Source: Tetmemena sp. SeJ-2015 (Eukaryota > Ciliophora > Spirotrichea > Sporadotrichida > Oxytrichidae). From it: a DNA stretch of 64,000 nt. Where the stretch lies: contig JAJKFJ010022091.1 in NCBI GenBank assembly GCA_027382625.1, positions 62,001 to 126,000 on the forward strand, in the 5' to 3' direction. The translations under genes and the position numbers were made by a program. Below are positions 53,220 to 64,000 of the stretch, one piece after another (positions within the stretch are counted from its first letter, which is position 1; every line of letters begins with the position of its first letter). The notes under the pieces were generated by a model. That model saw nothing but the letters and a program-made list of their open reading frames with translations, ran no database searches and was not told where the DNA came from.

Positions 53220-54960
53220 AGCAACTCCATCTTCCTTCGGAAGTCCTATTTAATAATACTACTAAATTAGAGTCATCCTTTTCTTCTCTTAAAAAGAATA
53301 TGAGCGTAAATAATCTTGAAATTCCAGTTAGCAATCTTTAATGTCTGTTGCTGATTCTCCCACTAACAACTCTTGAAGATTTGATGTTGCTTCCTTTACT
53401 AGATGCTGATGAGCTAGGTCGAAAGCCTGCCTTTGGATGCAAGTTTTGAAAAGCAAAAGCATTTCTATTTTGGTAAACTGTTTCAAATTCACCCTTTTAA
53501 TTTTTAACATTAATGCGTTAAATTTTAAACTTACTCTGCTATTTTATTGCTTTGCTAAATAAGTTTAGCAGAGCTGTTTACTATATTGCCATTTATTTTC
53601 ACTATATTCTTTTAAATAAATTGACGAATTTATTTTTTTAAACAATTTTTTACATTTTATTATTTCCAAAATAATCTCTCTGAACTTGAATATTATAATG
53701 TTAATTTCTTTTATTTTAGCAGTTAATTAACCTGAAACAATATTAAGGATAAATTTAGTTTTTGAGTTAGGGATTTATAAACTTCTAAGAATAGTCTGTG
53801 ACTTAGTAAATCTAATTGACATCCTACTCATCTTCCTCTCTTCATAATTGTAATTAAATAATCTCTATTAGTTTAGATGAACTGCTCAGTTGTTTAAGAA
53901 ATAGAGAATCCATTATTTTCCTTCCTAACTGGTCTGTTGTTAATGTAGTTGCTTGTGTATTTTACTTAGTTTATGTTTGTGCCGCCCAATTTCTAATTCT
54001 ATCCATGAGCTAAATTTTATAAATACAAAATAGATAATTATTTATTTATTATAATTTAGGTTTGCATCATTATCTGTCACTTAGTAGGAAGTAGCATTTT
54101 AAAATAGTATATTTATGGCTGGTTAGTTTTGACTTAAATCTTGACTCTGGTTGTTTGCATTAAGAGTAGCAAACTAAGAATCTATTGCGAATTCATTCAT
54201 CTTTTCTTGGGAAGTTTAGTCGTCCTCGCCTTTATCAAACATTGGATTCATCTACCTCTAATCAAGAAAATTTCATAAATTATCAATAAAAATATTATTT
54301 AAAAAAAATTATTGCAGCAAAATAAATATAAGAGAGCAAAAAATCTTAGAATAATTGAATTAAATACAATTTTACTTTGAATTGATGTTGTAATTGAATA
54401 AATTTAAGGAATGATTGTTTTGAAATAAATGATTGTAATTTAAAATTCTATCTTAATAAAAGAGACTGCCTAATTGAAAACTCATCATTACTGCTGTTAT
54501 TGACAACTCCTTATCTCTTCTGCATCTTTTATAGTTCTTGACTGTTATCCTAATCTCTTTGTTCTCCTTGCTTTTTGAAATTTTATGACTGAGTTTAAGG
54601 TTTAACATCTTTTTGTATTTCTAATTGCTCCTCTATGTCCGAGTTTAAATTATAAAGAAGAGTTGATATGCTTGGTCATACCACTACTTCTAAGTATTCT
54701 TGAAACCTTCGTAAATTTATCTTAAGAAATTTAATATAAATTTCGTTTTCATATCAACATTAAGCATGAGTCCTTGCTTGCTAGACTTTTTGTTGATAAT
54801 TGGTGATTCTATTTCACTTTGATCTTCTTTGAGATACTTCTTTCTAGGATTAAAATAATTTTGAATTGCCTTGAGAAGTTTGGGCTCGCTGATGGGTTTT
54901 TCAAGTTTCTACAAATTTTGATATGTTCTCCACATTCATTTTGTGCTTAATGGTAGCCAT
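53220..54960 (-). CDS. Q-rich protein, unrecognised
   Basis: ATG 54960 reads MATIKHKMNVENIS. A probable micro-IES (pointer AAA, 10 nt removed) leads to KLEKPISEPKLLKAIQNYFN and PRKKYLKEDQSEIESPIINK. After AT-rich DNA the frame continues SDIEEQLEIQKDVKPQTQSQ and NFKKQGEQRDQDNSQELQK near 54,650-54,450. A further segment near 53,480-53,330 (FKTCIQRQAFDLAHQHLVKE or the overlapping serine-rich frame) may belong. The end is not determined. No family recognised. Confidence 0.45.
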
Positions 54961-55249
54961 CTCAACTTAAATTAATTAGTAACTGGTTCTCCTGGCGTGC
55001 TATCTCTGCCCTTTTTCTTATTTTGTCCTTTCATAATTTAACTTAAATTCTATATCTCAAATAAAATACTTCAGTCTTTATCATGAGATTTAAGTTAAAA
55101 AAATAATAAAACTAACTAGAGAATAAGACGTGAAATTCACGTTCGACTAAGAAATTCAAGAGCTCGAAAAATTATTTCGAGAAATACCTTGTAACAAAAG
55201 CAACGCTATATTTTATTTTATAATTTAGAATAACTGTTTGACCTCTTTC

Positions 55250-58200
55250 AAATAAGTTCTTAGTTCTTTGCTCTCTTAGGCTTTACAATATATCATAAAC
55301 ATATCAATTTGCTTAAGTTTGAATGAGTCTGTTTTGTTTATCTAGAGAACAAAATATTTGAGAAGTTTTAGAATTGATGATTCTCTTGAGTTCAGTTATC
55401 TTGCCATCCCAGATATCTCCACTTACTCCTTCTTCGCTTTCTAACTAAGCAATATACAGATAGTCCCCTTTATCATCGAATTCCTTGATTTAAGCTTCAG
55501 TGAGCAGGTGCATATTCTCAAATATCAGAATTGAAAACTCTTTGTAAACTATTTACAAATAGCTAATCAAAATATCTTTTAATTATTTGGTTTACATTCT
55601 CTATTTTTAAGATCCTTAAACTCGTTCAAAAGTGTCCGATATTATAGCAATTAACAAATTAAGCATGATCACAATCAGGAAGAGAGTTGCTATCATAAAC
55701 AAAATCCAAACTTCTTCCACAAATTTCTGCCCAAAATTTCCCGTATCAAAGTCACCAAGCATCAATCGATAAACAAAGGCATAAGCAGAAACCAACCCAC
55801 CGTCTATGAATTGCTCTCCCTCAGGATTAGATTCACTAAGTAGCAGGAAGGGACCACTTAACACCACAATACAAAAATAAATGGAAAAGCCAATAATCAA
55901 CAGAAAGCACTTCATATCGATTATCACTTCAAAGATCAGTGAAACCAAATGCCCAGTCTATCGGAAAAGCCTGAAGAAGTATAAGAAATAAAAGGAGAGG
56001 AAGAATATTATATATGCATTCATCATGTTCAAAGAGTCTTAAATGTTAAAGACTGAAGATATAAAATATTCTCAACAATATATTTTAAGCATCTTAAAGG
56101 ATCTGAAGAATTACAGATACAAGAACTAAAGTCTTGGGAAACACATCCAATACATTCCAAAGGTCAAGCTCCCAAATCTCATACTAATTGAATTAGCTTA
56201 AATTATCAAATTGCGATAGAAGTAAATTGAAAATCCTATGAGCAAGATTTCTGAAGCTATTTTTACCCCAAAATAAAACAGATCTTCTTAAAAATTGAGC
56301 CAGATACACATATACTTGAATAGAAAAGCATATATAGTATAAGGAATAAGTAGGTGATTGATTATTGCGTTCTTTAATAATAAATAGAATGTGATTAAAA
56401 AATTAATAAATTCTTCACTGGAGGTAGTTTAACTTCTAGAAGTGCCTAAATATATTGGACATTAAAAGTTTGCTCAATATTGTCTGATTCAGCTAGTTCT
56501 TTAATAAGTTATTTTGCATTGGGATCTCCGAACTGGTGCATTTTAGGTAAATCAGTTACCTTTAAGAGTAGAGGCATCTTAACTTCATTAAAATCGTCAT
56601 CATCATTATCTTTTTCAAATAACATTGAGTAAAAATGCTCCTTTTGAGTTGTATTTAGATGAGATTAAACCACTTAGAATTAACATCCTGGCCTTGTCTT
56701 AATTTTTTAAATAAATATCTCTATGATTTTTTTAAAAATAATTTCACCTTTAGTATAATCCAAAGCCCATTAAGGTTTTATTGTTCTTTTCTGAATATAA
56801 TCGCATAATGCTATAGGGTTAAGTTTAAGTATTTCATCGAAGATGTCCTTTATGAAAAGAAAATGATCATCGATAGGATAATTTGCAATCTCCTCTAGTA
56901 TAATTCCTGCTATTTTAGAAAGCTAATTCTTGATGCAAATATGAAGTGGAGTTATGCCGTTTTAGCAAGGAATAAAGTTGATATGAATGCTTTTATTTCC
57001 CTCTCTTCTCATTTATTTAATTATCTCCATCAGTTTTTCAAACTGTTGCTAATTGTTCTTTACTAATCTGTGAATGAGTGTTTCCCCAGTTGGGAGTGTC
57101 ACATTTAACAGCTCTTGAATAACTTCAGTACTGAAATATTAAATCAATAGTTGACCCTGCTCCAATAATTCAATAATTCTCCAATGGTAATATGAGTATC
57201 CCTAGATTGATTTCATGCACCCGTTTATATAAACTCTTTTGCTGCATTCGAGTCCATTTCTATTCTGAGAATAAATAGATAGCTACGAAAACTTTTGATT
57301 TTTTATCAGAACATCAAATATTTATTTATTCTAAAATGTATCAATAATTTTAAAAGGCCAAAAAAATATTACAAAGAATTCTTATTTTTATTAAAAAAAT
57401 TAAAGATAATTGGTTTGCTAGTAATTGATTAGATTTAATAATTCTTACTTATTTTAATAAATATCTCTTCACTGGATAGTGAGGACAGTAATCTGTCAGT
57501 GCTAATTCTAATCTTTTGAGGATAAGTTGCAAAGTTTCATCATCTAGCTATCGTTCATTTTCAAGATATTATTCTTTATTTTAGTTTTTAATTTAATAAA
57601 TTTGAATTGTTTAATCTCTATTAACCAGCGAAATGCTATCATCTCCTAATATAATCATATAAAAGAAAAAATTAATTTCTTTGATTTTGAAAACCAATCT
57701 TCCTTAAAGTTCAATAATTCAATAAATTCAAAATTTATTATGTCTTTACTTTACTAGGTTGCCATAAAGATTAGTCAATTATCAAAAAAATAGGAAATGA
57801 TAAAATCAAATGATAAATCAAATGTTTAAATAAGGTAATTCTTTTTACACAATTTTTATATTTTAATAAGTGTTTTAAAGCATATTTTCATTAAAATTAG
57901 ATGATAGCCTTAACAGCGGAATTTATAACTTATTATTCTCTAAAATTTAGTTGGGGTCCATTTCAATAGTACTCTCTGATTTTTAAAGATGAAATTAAAA
58001 TGATTCTAGATAGCTCAACTTGATTTATTCATGGCTGAAGTCATTACTAAGCTCATATGTCTTGTATTATTTATCTTAATAACTGAAGTCGATATATTTG
58101 GTGAAATTGGAATTAAAGTATAGAGGTTATGCTTAAAACATGATTGGTTTGATGCAGCAAATAAATATTGCTCTGCCATCTGCTATTTAAAATACCCTGT

Positions 58201-59330
58201 ATTCTTTCTTTGCTAGATTGCTTTCTATGAATAATTTGTTATGCTCTGAAACAAAGAACTTTTTATCTCTTCTATCATCGCATAAGTGAAAGAATGAAGC
58301 TGCTTCAACTATTTCATGAAGGTTGACAAATATTTTTTTGAAAAGAATTTGGTCTTAAGGGTTTTTATTATGAGTTAATTCTGGTAATAGTTAGTAAATG
58401 AGAGTATGTTCATTCTCTAGTCTGCATTCTTGTTTAAACATCGAATAATCCTAATCAGAATTGATTTTAGAAATGGATAAAGGTTGACCAAGGGAGAGAG
58501 ATTACACAAATAGCATGTTTTTAGGAGCATAGAGAACAACAACTTTATCATTATAGCTACAGTTTTCAATATAAATATATATCATCTTTGTGGTAAGAAT
58601 AAGCCAGAAATCTCTTCTCGAATTCACAGAATCCTACCAAATCTATTTTTGAGTCACTTAACTAATTCTGTATCTTCAATGAGATAAAATATTTTATAAA
58701 TTGATATTGAGAAATATATAATTCATTTAATGTCCAAGGATTTTAGTAAGTTACTATCTTATTTGAAAGAGGGTCAAATTAAAATTTGGTTTCGAGGAGT
58801 CCAGTGCATTAAATAATAAATATATTTGATAATAGGAGACCATATAAGCATAGAAAGCTCTCCATCTATTTAAAATAGTCAAATATTTGAATAATTTCCA
58901 AAGGGTTCATTGAACTCTTTCTTTTCCTAGAATTTTAAAAATAAAAATAATGAATGCCTTAGTTAATATCCAGTCAAGGTCAAAGAAGTAAAAGTTGTCT
59001 TAGTCACATCTAAGGTATATATTTTTGCCTTCTACTACATGCAAATTCTTTATGCCCCCTCTAAAATTGTACATAAATTTCTTTCCAGTTATCAAATTAA
59101 TCTCAACCAAGTTTCCATTCATCTCATAGAACATATAGTCTCCGTCGAGGAAATAAATTTAAATTATTTAAATTTTTGAATACTACTTGTACTCACTATA
59201 GTCAAAGTTCCCAATTCTTTAGCATAAATTGTCTTGCCAAATATCTGGCTCATCTAATATTCTATCCACGTCGTTCAATATAAATATCAGCAATTCATTA
59301 GTCACAATATCTGCAAATAAAGAGTAATAA
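55250..59330 (-). CDS. WD40-like / ankyrin / TRP-type cation channel protein
   Basis: Minus-strand coding in order: a beta-propeller-like part near 59,160-58,950 (DGDYMFYEMNGNLVEINLIT; NIYLRCDQDNFYFFDLDW), an ankyrin part near 56,960-56,760 (NGITPLHICIKNQLSK; ILEEIANYPIDDHFLF), then membrane helices. The channel core reads FGVKIASEILLIGFSIYFYR, FEVIIDMKCFLLIIGFSIYF, a pore loop with RLMLGDFDTGNF, and S6 FLIVIMLNLLIAIISDTFER. S6 and the GDFD pore are typical of TRP/polycystin channels. A cytoplasmic tail (LLTEAQIKEFDDKGDYLYIA; SGDIWDGKITELKRII) follows near 55,520-55,380. Such WD40/ANK/ion-transport fusions occur in ciliates. Frame breaks between parts (for example near 56,425) are unresolved, and 57,300-58,000 is AT-rich. 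Confidence 0.65.
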
Positions 59331-62050
59331 ATATGTATAATTGATTAAGAAAAGCTTGAAATCTCACACATAGATCAACCAAACTAATTAAAATATCATA
59401 AAAATAAATTATAATATATAATTTCACTGCTCTCCTTTCCAAATAAGCAAATTTTAAATGGATCTTGAGGATTAATAAAAGACACTCAGCACTTTCCCAT
59501 GAGCCACATAATTTAATTACAAATGAATTTAATTAAGTTATGAATATTTTATTTTTATTGATGTGCAAAGTAAAGATTATTTAAGGGGGCTGCCTGAATA
59601 TTAAGTAATCTTCGTGAAGAGCTCATGTTTTGAATCAAAATGACTATCTGAGAATCCTAATTAGACTAAAATATTGTGGATAGATTGGAGTTATCTTGAT
59701 GAAAAGCTTTTTCAAATTCCTAGATCAACCTTACCATGTTTTTGGTACATGTTATAATCGCAGACAGAGTGAATTTGTTTCGTGTTGTCTAAATAAAATA
59801 TTACAATAATTATGATAATGTTACATTTCCTTAGGCAAATCTCCGCTTTTAATGGTCTGATTATGTTGGAAGTTGTGTATACGAGTAATTTTTGTAAATA
59901 TCTCCCATGATAGCAAACCAATATGTGGAAGATAATTAAAATATTTTAATTTACAAAATGATTGAGCTTTCATAGCTATTGATAAAGTTTATGTGAGATA
60001 TTTCACTATTCATTAAATAGCAAAGTTGAATTGATTAACTTGAAGTTTATGGAATTTAAGAGAAGTAGTGAATCCATTTCTTTGAGGATGATTATTAAAT
60101 TTTTATGGCCACATTAAAAATTTTTGACTTTTTTTCCCTTTAAAAAGGTTCAACCTCAAATAAAAATTTTTGTAAAAAATCAATAACCTTACTGTGCAAT
60201 CGGATGAATCTCTCTTTTTTAATTTATAATTTTAAAAATTTAAATTTTTTAAATTAAAATTTAAAAATATTGTTATCTTAAATTTTATTTTCTATAAAAA
60301 AATTTACTTCAATTGAAAAATTTTTATATTTTATTCATTTGCATAAGATGCTTTATAAATATTTCTTTATTTAGACATAAGCTTTGCAGAAAGTCTTTCC
60401 AGTTAATAAAAATTCTCACTTATCAATTTCTTATTTAAATATAATAAAGAGTATTTTTCATAATTTAAATATATATAGATTCTTCTTACAAGCTAAAAGC
60501 ATTCTTTTTTCCCTTTTTTTTGTATTTTAGGTGAAAACTGATAAAAGTTGACGTTTTGGTTTTTTTTGAATTCTCATTTTTCTTTTCATAATAAAAATGA
60601 ATTTTTTTAATTTTCCCGGGAAATAACAAACAAAATATTTTTAAATAAATATACAGAAAATTTATAAACATATTATTTTAAATAAATAATGAGAGTAGAG
60701 GTTTGAGGCTCTCATAATTTATTTAATAAACTAAATCTTAATTAACTCACACTAAGAATCTAAAAATGGGAATAAAAGGAAATAATAAATCCTTAAATCC
60801 CTTTCCCAATTTAAATTTCTTTTATTTTTTAAAAAAAAATTTAAAAAAGAAAAATTTTAAAATTTAAAGAATGAAATAGAGACCCCCTTAAATTTTTAAA
60901 AAAATTGCCTTAAATCTTTCTTTTTATTTTTTGATTTGGGGAAAGATTCAAAAGTAGAAGTATTTATCTCTTGATTTATTGCAAAAATTCCATCCCCATT
61001 TTTAGTTTTCAAAAAAAAAGGGGGCTTTAAAATTGAATTATATTTTTTTTTGTATTTCTTTGTCAAAAAGTAAATCATCTTCAGTAAAATTATTTCGAGA
61101 AATATGAGAGCTCAGTTTAAAACTCTTCATGAAAGTAACTTATAAGTTTTCCTTATTGTTTTCATTCAGTATTTTTAAATCATAGCAGAAAAAGCTTTTT
61201 AAATTTTTCATTAAATTTTTTTTTCTCAAAGTATGATTTTGTAAATTATTTTTTTTAAAAAAGGAAAAATTTTTTTAAAAAATTTAAAAAATTTAAATTT
61301 TTTAAAATTTTAAAATTTTTTAAATTTAAATTTTTTACAAATTCAAAATAAATTGAAATAGTTCTAATGAAATAACTAATTAGTTTTGTTATTTAGAAAA
61401 AGATTGAATTTTTATATATTCTATCAAATGAATAATTTTAAGGGATTTTAAATTTTTGATAGGCTAAAAACCCCCCAATTTAAAATTTAAAAAAAATTTT
61501 CCTTGCTTAAAAACTTAATTTTTTGCTTTTAAATATTTTTATAAAATAGCCCAAAGGGGGAAATAATCGTAATCAATCTTAAGAATCTTTTAGCTGGGAT
61601 CTATTTGGTCTCTTAAAAATTATATGAAATCGACTGTGTGAGTTTAGTTATTACTAACATGTGGATTTAAGCTTTAAAAAGAAGCTTTCCCCTATAAAAG
61701 ATCCTTCCTTATCTCTTAGTTGGTTTGAGTTTTAAGATCTTAATCTCGAGTCTTAAGAGAGAAGCTATTAGCTGGTTTGTGTCCTATCTTTTATTAAAAA
61801 TAAAATATTAAATTAACCTTGCCTGGTAGGTGCTTTGCTTCCATCATAGTTTGAAATCAGTTCGTCAAATTCATTTTCATATTCAATCAAAGGATCCAAT
61901 TTATAATCAGATTTCATAGTGCTTAAAATTTCCAAAAAAATCCACTTTTAAAAAAAGGGGTTTTAAATTTTAAAATTTTTTTCAAATTTATTTGTTTTAG
62001 ACCATAAAAAATAAGATTTAAAATTTTTTAAATTATTTTTTAATGTTTAA
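59331..62050. other. Extremely AT-rich, non-coding DNA
   Basis: Long A and T runs and near-palindromic TTTAAATTT-type blocks, densest at 60,100-62,050, with scattered GGGGG/CCCCC. Lys/Phe-rich frames here are base-composition artefacts. No gene seen. Confidence 0.55.
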
Positions 62051-62149
62051 CAAATGGGCCCCTTCTTTTTAAAAGGGAAAGGACTAGAAATATGGAGTGC
62101 TCTTTCTAAGAATGGCTGAACTATAATCACATTTTACTTTTCTCCTTTC

Positions 62150-62345
62150 GTGAGATAAGCTAATTCTGTTTGTGAAGCATATAAGTCCTCGACTTCACCT
62201 ATTTCAAAATTAGAAACAAATGCTTACTATGATGGACATGCTGGAAAAGTCTCTCTTTATTTTTCCAAACTTAAAATAGAAATTCACCTCCATGAAATTC
62301 TATCAGCTCTTTAGGCTTGAACTTAAGAACTAAGCAAACATAGTC
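62150..62345 (+). CDS. Isolated segment with PP2C-like YDGHAG motif
   Basis: The plus strand reads CEAYKSSTSPISKLETNAYY then DGHAGKVSLYFSKLKIEIHL and on. YDGHAG is the first metal-binding motif of PP2C phosphatases (D and G ligate the metals). No other PP2C motif was found close by, so this may be one MDS of a scattered gene, or chance. Confidence 0.3.
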
Positions 62346-63480
62346 ATTAGCAAAGCTCTATGAATTTTCCTTAAATTGAAATATTTATCGCACTTCAAAT
62401 ACCAAAATAAATAATTAATTTCAAAGAGATCACTTAAATCCACTGTCTATGTTAACTAAAAAATAAGAGTAAGGACAAAGTAAAATTGGAAAGATAATTT
62501 CTAAAGAAATCTAAATTACTTGGTTAAGATAATCATTTGCATTATCGGGAATTTATTAAGATTTATCTTTTTCTTGTTAAGAACGAACACTCTTTCTATC
62601 TAAAATATCCAATAATTTTAAAAATAATCTAGTTGCTACACATCTTTCTATTTATTCTATGATTATTTTTAGTTTTTGCTTGTATTTTGAAATTAAGAGT
62701 CTTCTTTATAAGATTCTCCTTGATAAGATGATGAGTCCAGGAGAGCTGTTTTCATTTTAGCCTAATATACAAATACAAAAGATCTATTCTAATTTAAATA
62801 ATCATCAGCAACATCAGAATTCTTATAGAGTTTTAATCAAAGAAATTATATTGCAAAAAATAAAATCAATATCTTGAGTATTCATGGTAATTTTAATTAA
62901 CTTATTGGTAGTTCGTTTTAGTATAATTTTTTTTTCCAGAGGATGATTTGTGGAATAAAAATAGGATGAGAAGAGGTAGAGATTTTTTAAGATGGTAAAT
63001 GATTTACAAATATCATCTGATTATTTGAAAACATGTTTATTATTTTCTTAATTTTGCTATTTGATTTAATTATGGTAATAATGATGTCATTGTTTGGTAT
63101 AAATTGGTTTAAATGAAACCTTTTAATGAATAATTTAGGGAATTCCCCTCTCTAACTTGAAATTTAGAACATTTAAATTTTAAAATGGTTTAAAAGGATT
63201 ATTGATTAATTTAGCTCTTTAAATCTTCAATACTTGTAAGTTATGCCTTGGAATCTTTGGTAGGGGTAGAAGTCTATTTAAAAAAATTAAGTCCTTTGCG
63301 TTTAGAACTACCTCTCTCTCATGCATCTAACAAATAAGCCTCCCCTTAAGTTCTGTTGCAATAAATTTGTATACAAAATAATTTGCTGTAGGTATAGAGG
63401 GTCTTCATGAAAGAAGGCGGCATATTGTGAGGTTCAAATAAGAAGTTGTAGCTGATAACACACAAAAATTAAAATTTATT
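62346..63480. other. AT-rich DNA, no recognised gene
   Basis: No sustained coding frame with normal composition on either strand. Confidence 0.4.
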
Positions 63481-64000
63481 AAAGCTTAAAGATAAATTGA
63501 ATTTAACGAAGAGAACAGACATATTCATTATCTGTGTTCCATATTTTATTGGGCTGATCACCCCCTTCTCAACTAAGAGATTGAAAACAGCTTCTGCTGC
63601 TCTAGGGAGCAAAAATACCTTAAGCAAGTTTTGATCACGCCCATCAGCTAAGAATAGTGACAGAGAGCTTAATGAAGCTGCTAAGAATACCTCCTTACAT
63701 AAATAAATTAAGATCTCTCCTTATCTTGACTGATCTTGATTTTCAATCTTCTTATTAAATTAAATTAACTTTGTAAAATTAATAAGAAACAAAAGTTGAG
63801 TAGTTTAAATACCTCGTGAATTTGAATAAGAAGGAGAAGAGCCCACACATCAGGCCAAAGCGGGTAAATTGAGGGAAATTCTTCAGCACTTTTATCAAGT
63901 TCAATTTAAGATTAATTTTTCTTCAAAACTATAACTAATTCTTTAATTCAATTTGTTGGTGAGCAGATTGAAAAGAAGTTTGATTCCACTTCCCACGACG
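63480..64000 (-). CDS. Membrane protein, possibly TMEM135-like, cut by the right edge
   Basis: Reading leftward from 64,000 the minus strand gives GSGIKLLFNLLTNKL. After a break come LDKSAEEFPSIYPLWPDVWA and LLLLIQIHE near 63,890-63,810, and KEVFLAASLSSLSLFLADGR then VFLLPRAAEAVFNLLVEKG near 63,700-63,540. The AGxLAGxSxxF-like helix followed by L-x2-R-A-x-E recalls the C-terminal half of TMEM135, which acts at mitochondria and peroxisomes. Two AT-rich breaks separate the pieces. The start lies beyond the window; the family call is tentative. Confidence 0.4.

Noticed and set aside
60486..61078. Lys/Phe-rich minus-strand frames of about 60 codons
   Set aside because: They consist of A/T-run codons only and reflect base composition.
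1..64000. Somatic (macronuclear) DNA of an oligohymenophorean such as Tetrahymena, using the same code
   Set aside because: Exact pointer repeats around frame-breaking AT-rich inserts, and the inverted aquaporin segment, mean the DNA is unprocessed germline of a scrambling ciliate.
1..64000. Euplotes origin
   Set aside because: In Euplotes TAA and TAG are stops and TGA is cysteine. Here TAA/TAG are glutamine and TGA ends the conserved genes.

Overview
The window is germline (micronuclear) DNA from a hypotrich/spirotrich ciliate of the Oxytricha–Stylonychia–Tetmemena type. The code evidence is direct: TAA and TAG fall where glutamine is conserved (for example the FQQMW of the ARP4 gene near 14,900) and TGA is the only stop in the well-conserved genes. 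The germline evidence is that reading frames are repeatedly broken by short AT-rich inserts flanked by direct repeats of 3-16 bp. Removing one repeat copy plus the insert restores frame and protein homology. These are internal eliminated sequences (IESs) with their pointers, and the retained pieces are macronuclear-destined segments (MDSs). The species cannot be named from the sequence.

The strongest observation is a scrambled aquaporin gene at 3767-4931. Its first and last parts are on the minus strand and the second NPA segment lies inverted on the plus strand to their right. The junctions share a 12-bp pointer (CTCGCTCAGGAC) and a 5-10-bp pointer, and the rejoined frame reads straight through. 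The whole locus appears to sit inside an eliminated segment of a second gene: a 16-bp repeat at 3565-3580 and 5056-5071 joins a short first MDS on the left to a long Q-rich gene on the right.

Layout. 1-3.2 kb: unknown gene running off the left edge, the GINS subunit Psf1, a small coiled-coil gene. 3.5-10.7 kb: the aquaporin/Q-rich nested pair and a second Q-rich gene. 10.8-18.2 kb: conserved genes, namely Rieske iron-sulfur protein, TMEM107-like transition-zone protein, a GEX1/KAR5-like karyogamy protein, nuclear ARP4 and a RING finger protein. 18.8-25.5 kb: a long Q/S-rich gene and an ankyrin-bromodomain protein like apicomplexan BDP1. 25,957-26,042: tRNA-Tyr(GUA) with an intron. 26.4-30.6 kb: a leucine-rich-like protein and an AAA-ATPase-like/PD-(D/E)XK-like protein. 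31-40 kb: a small unknown gene, a protein kinase, a septin-like GTPase and Q-rich genes. 41-49 kb: a Q-rich protein and membrane proteins. 49-64 kb: lower gene density, with Q-rich minus-strand genes, a WD40-ankyrin-TRP-like channel gene, a GC-rich island at about 52.7-53.2 kb, very AT-rich DNA at 60-62 kb, and a membrane protein gene at the right edge.

The genes form no operon. After development each would probably sit on its own small macronuclear chromosome. Many frames were resolved by hand; pointers of 5 bp or more that restore frame are secure, while 3-4-bp pointers with inserts of a few bases are plausible but need a macronuclear sequence to confirm. No telomeric G4T4/C4A4 blocks, TBE transposase, CRISPR or rRNA were recognised.
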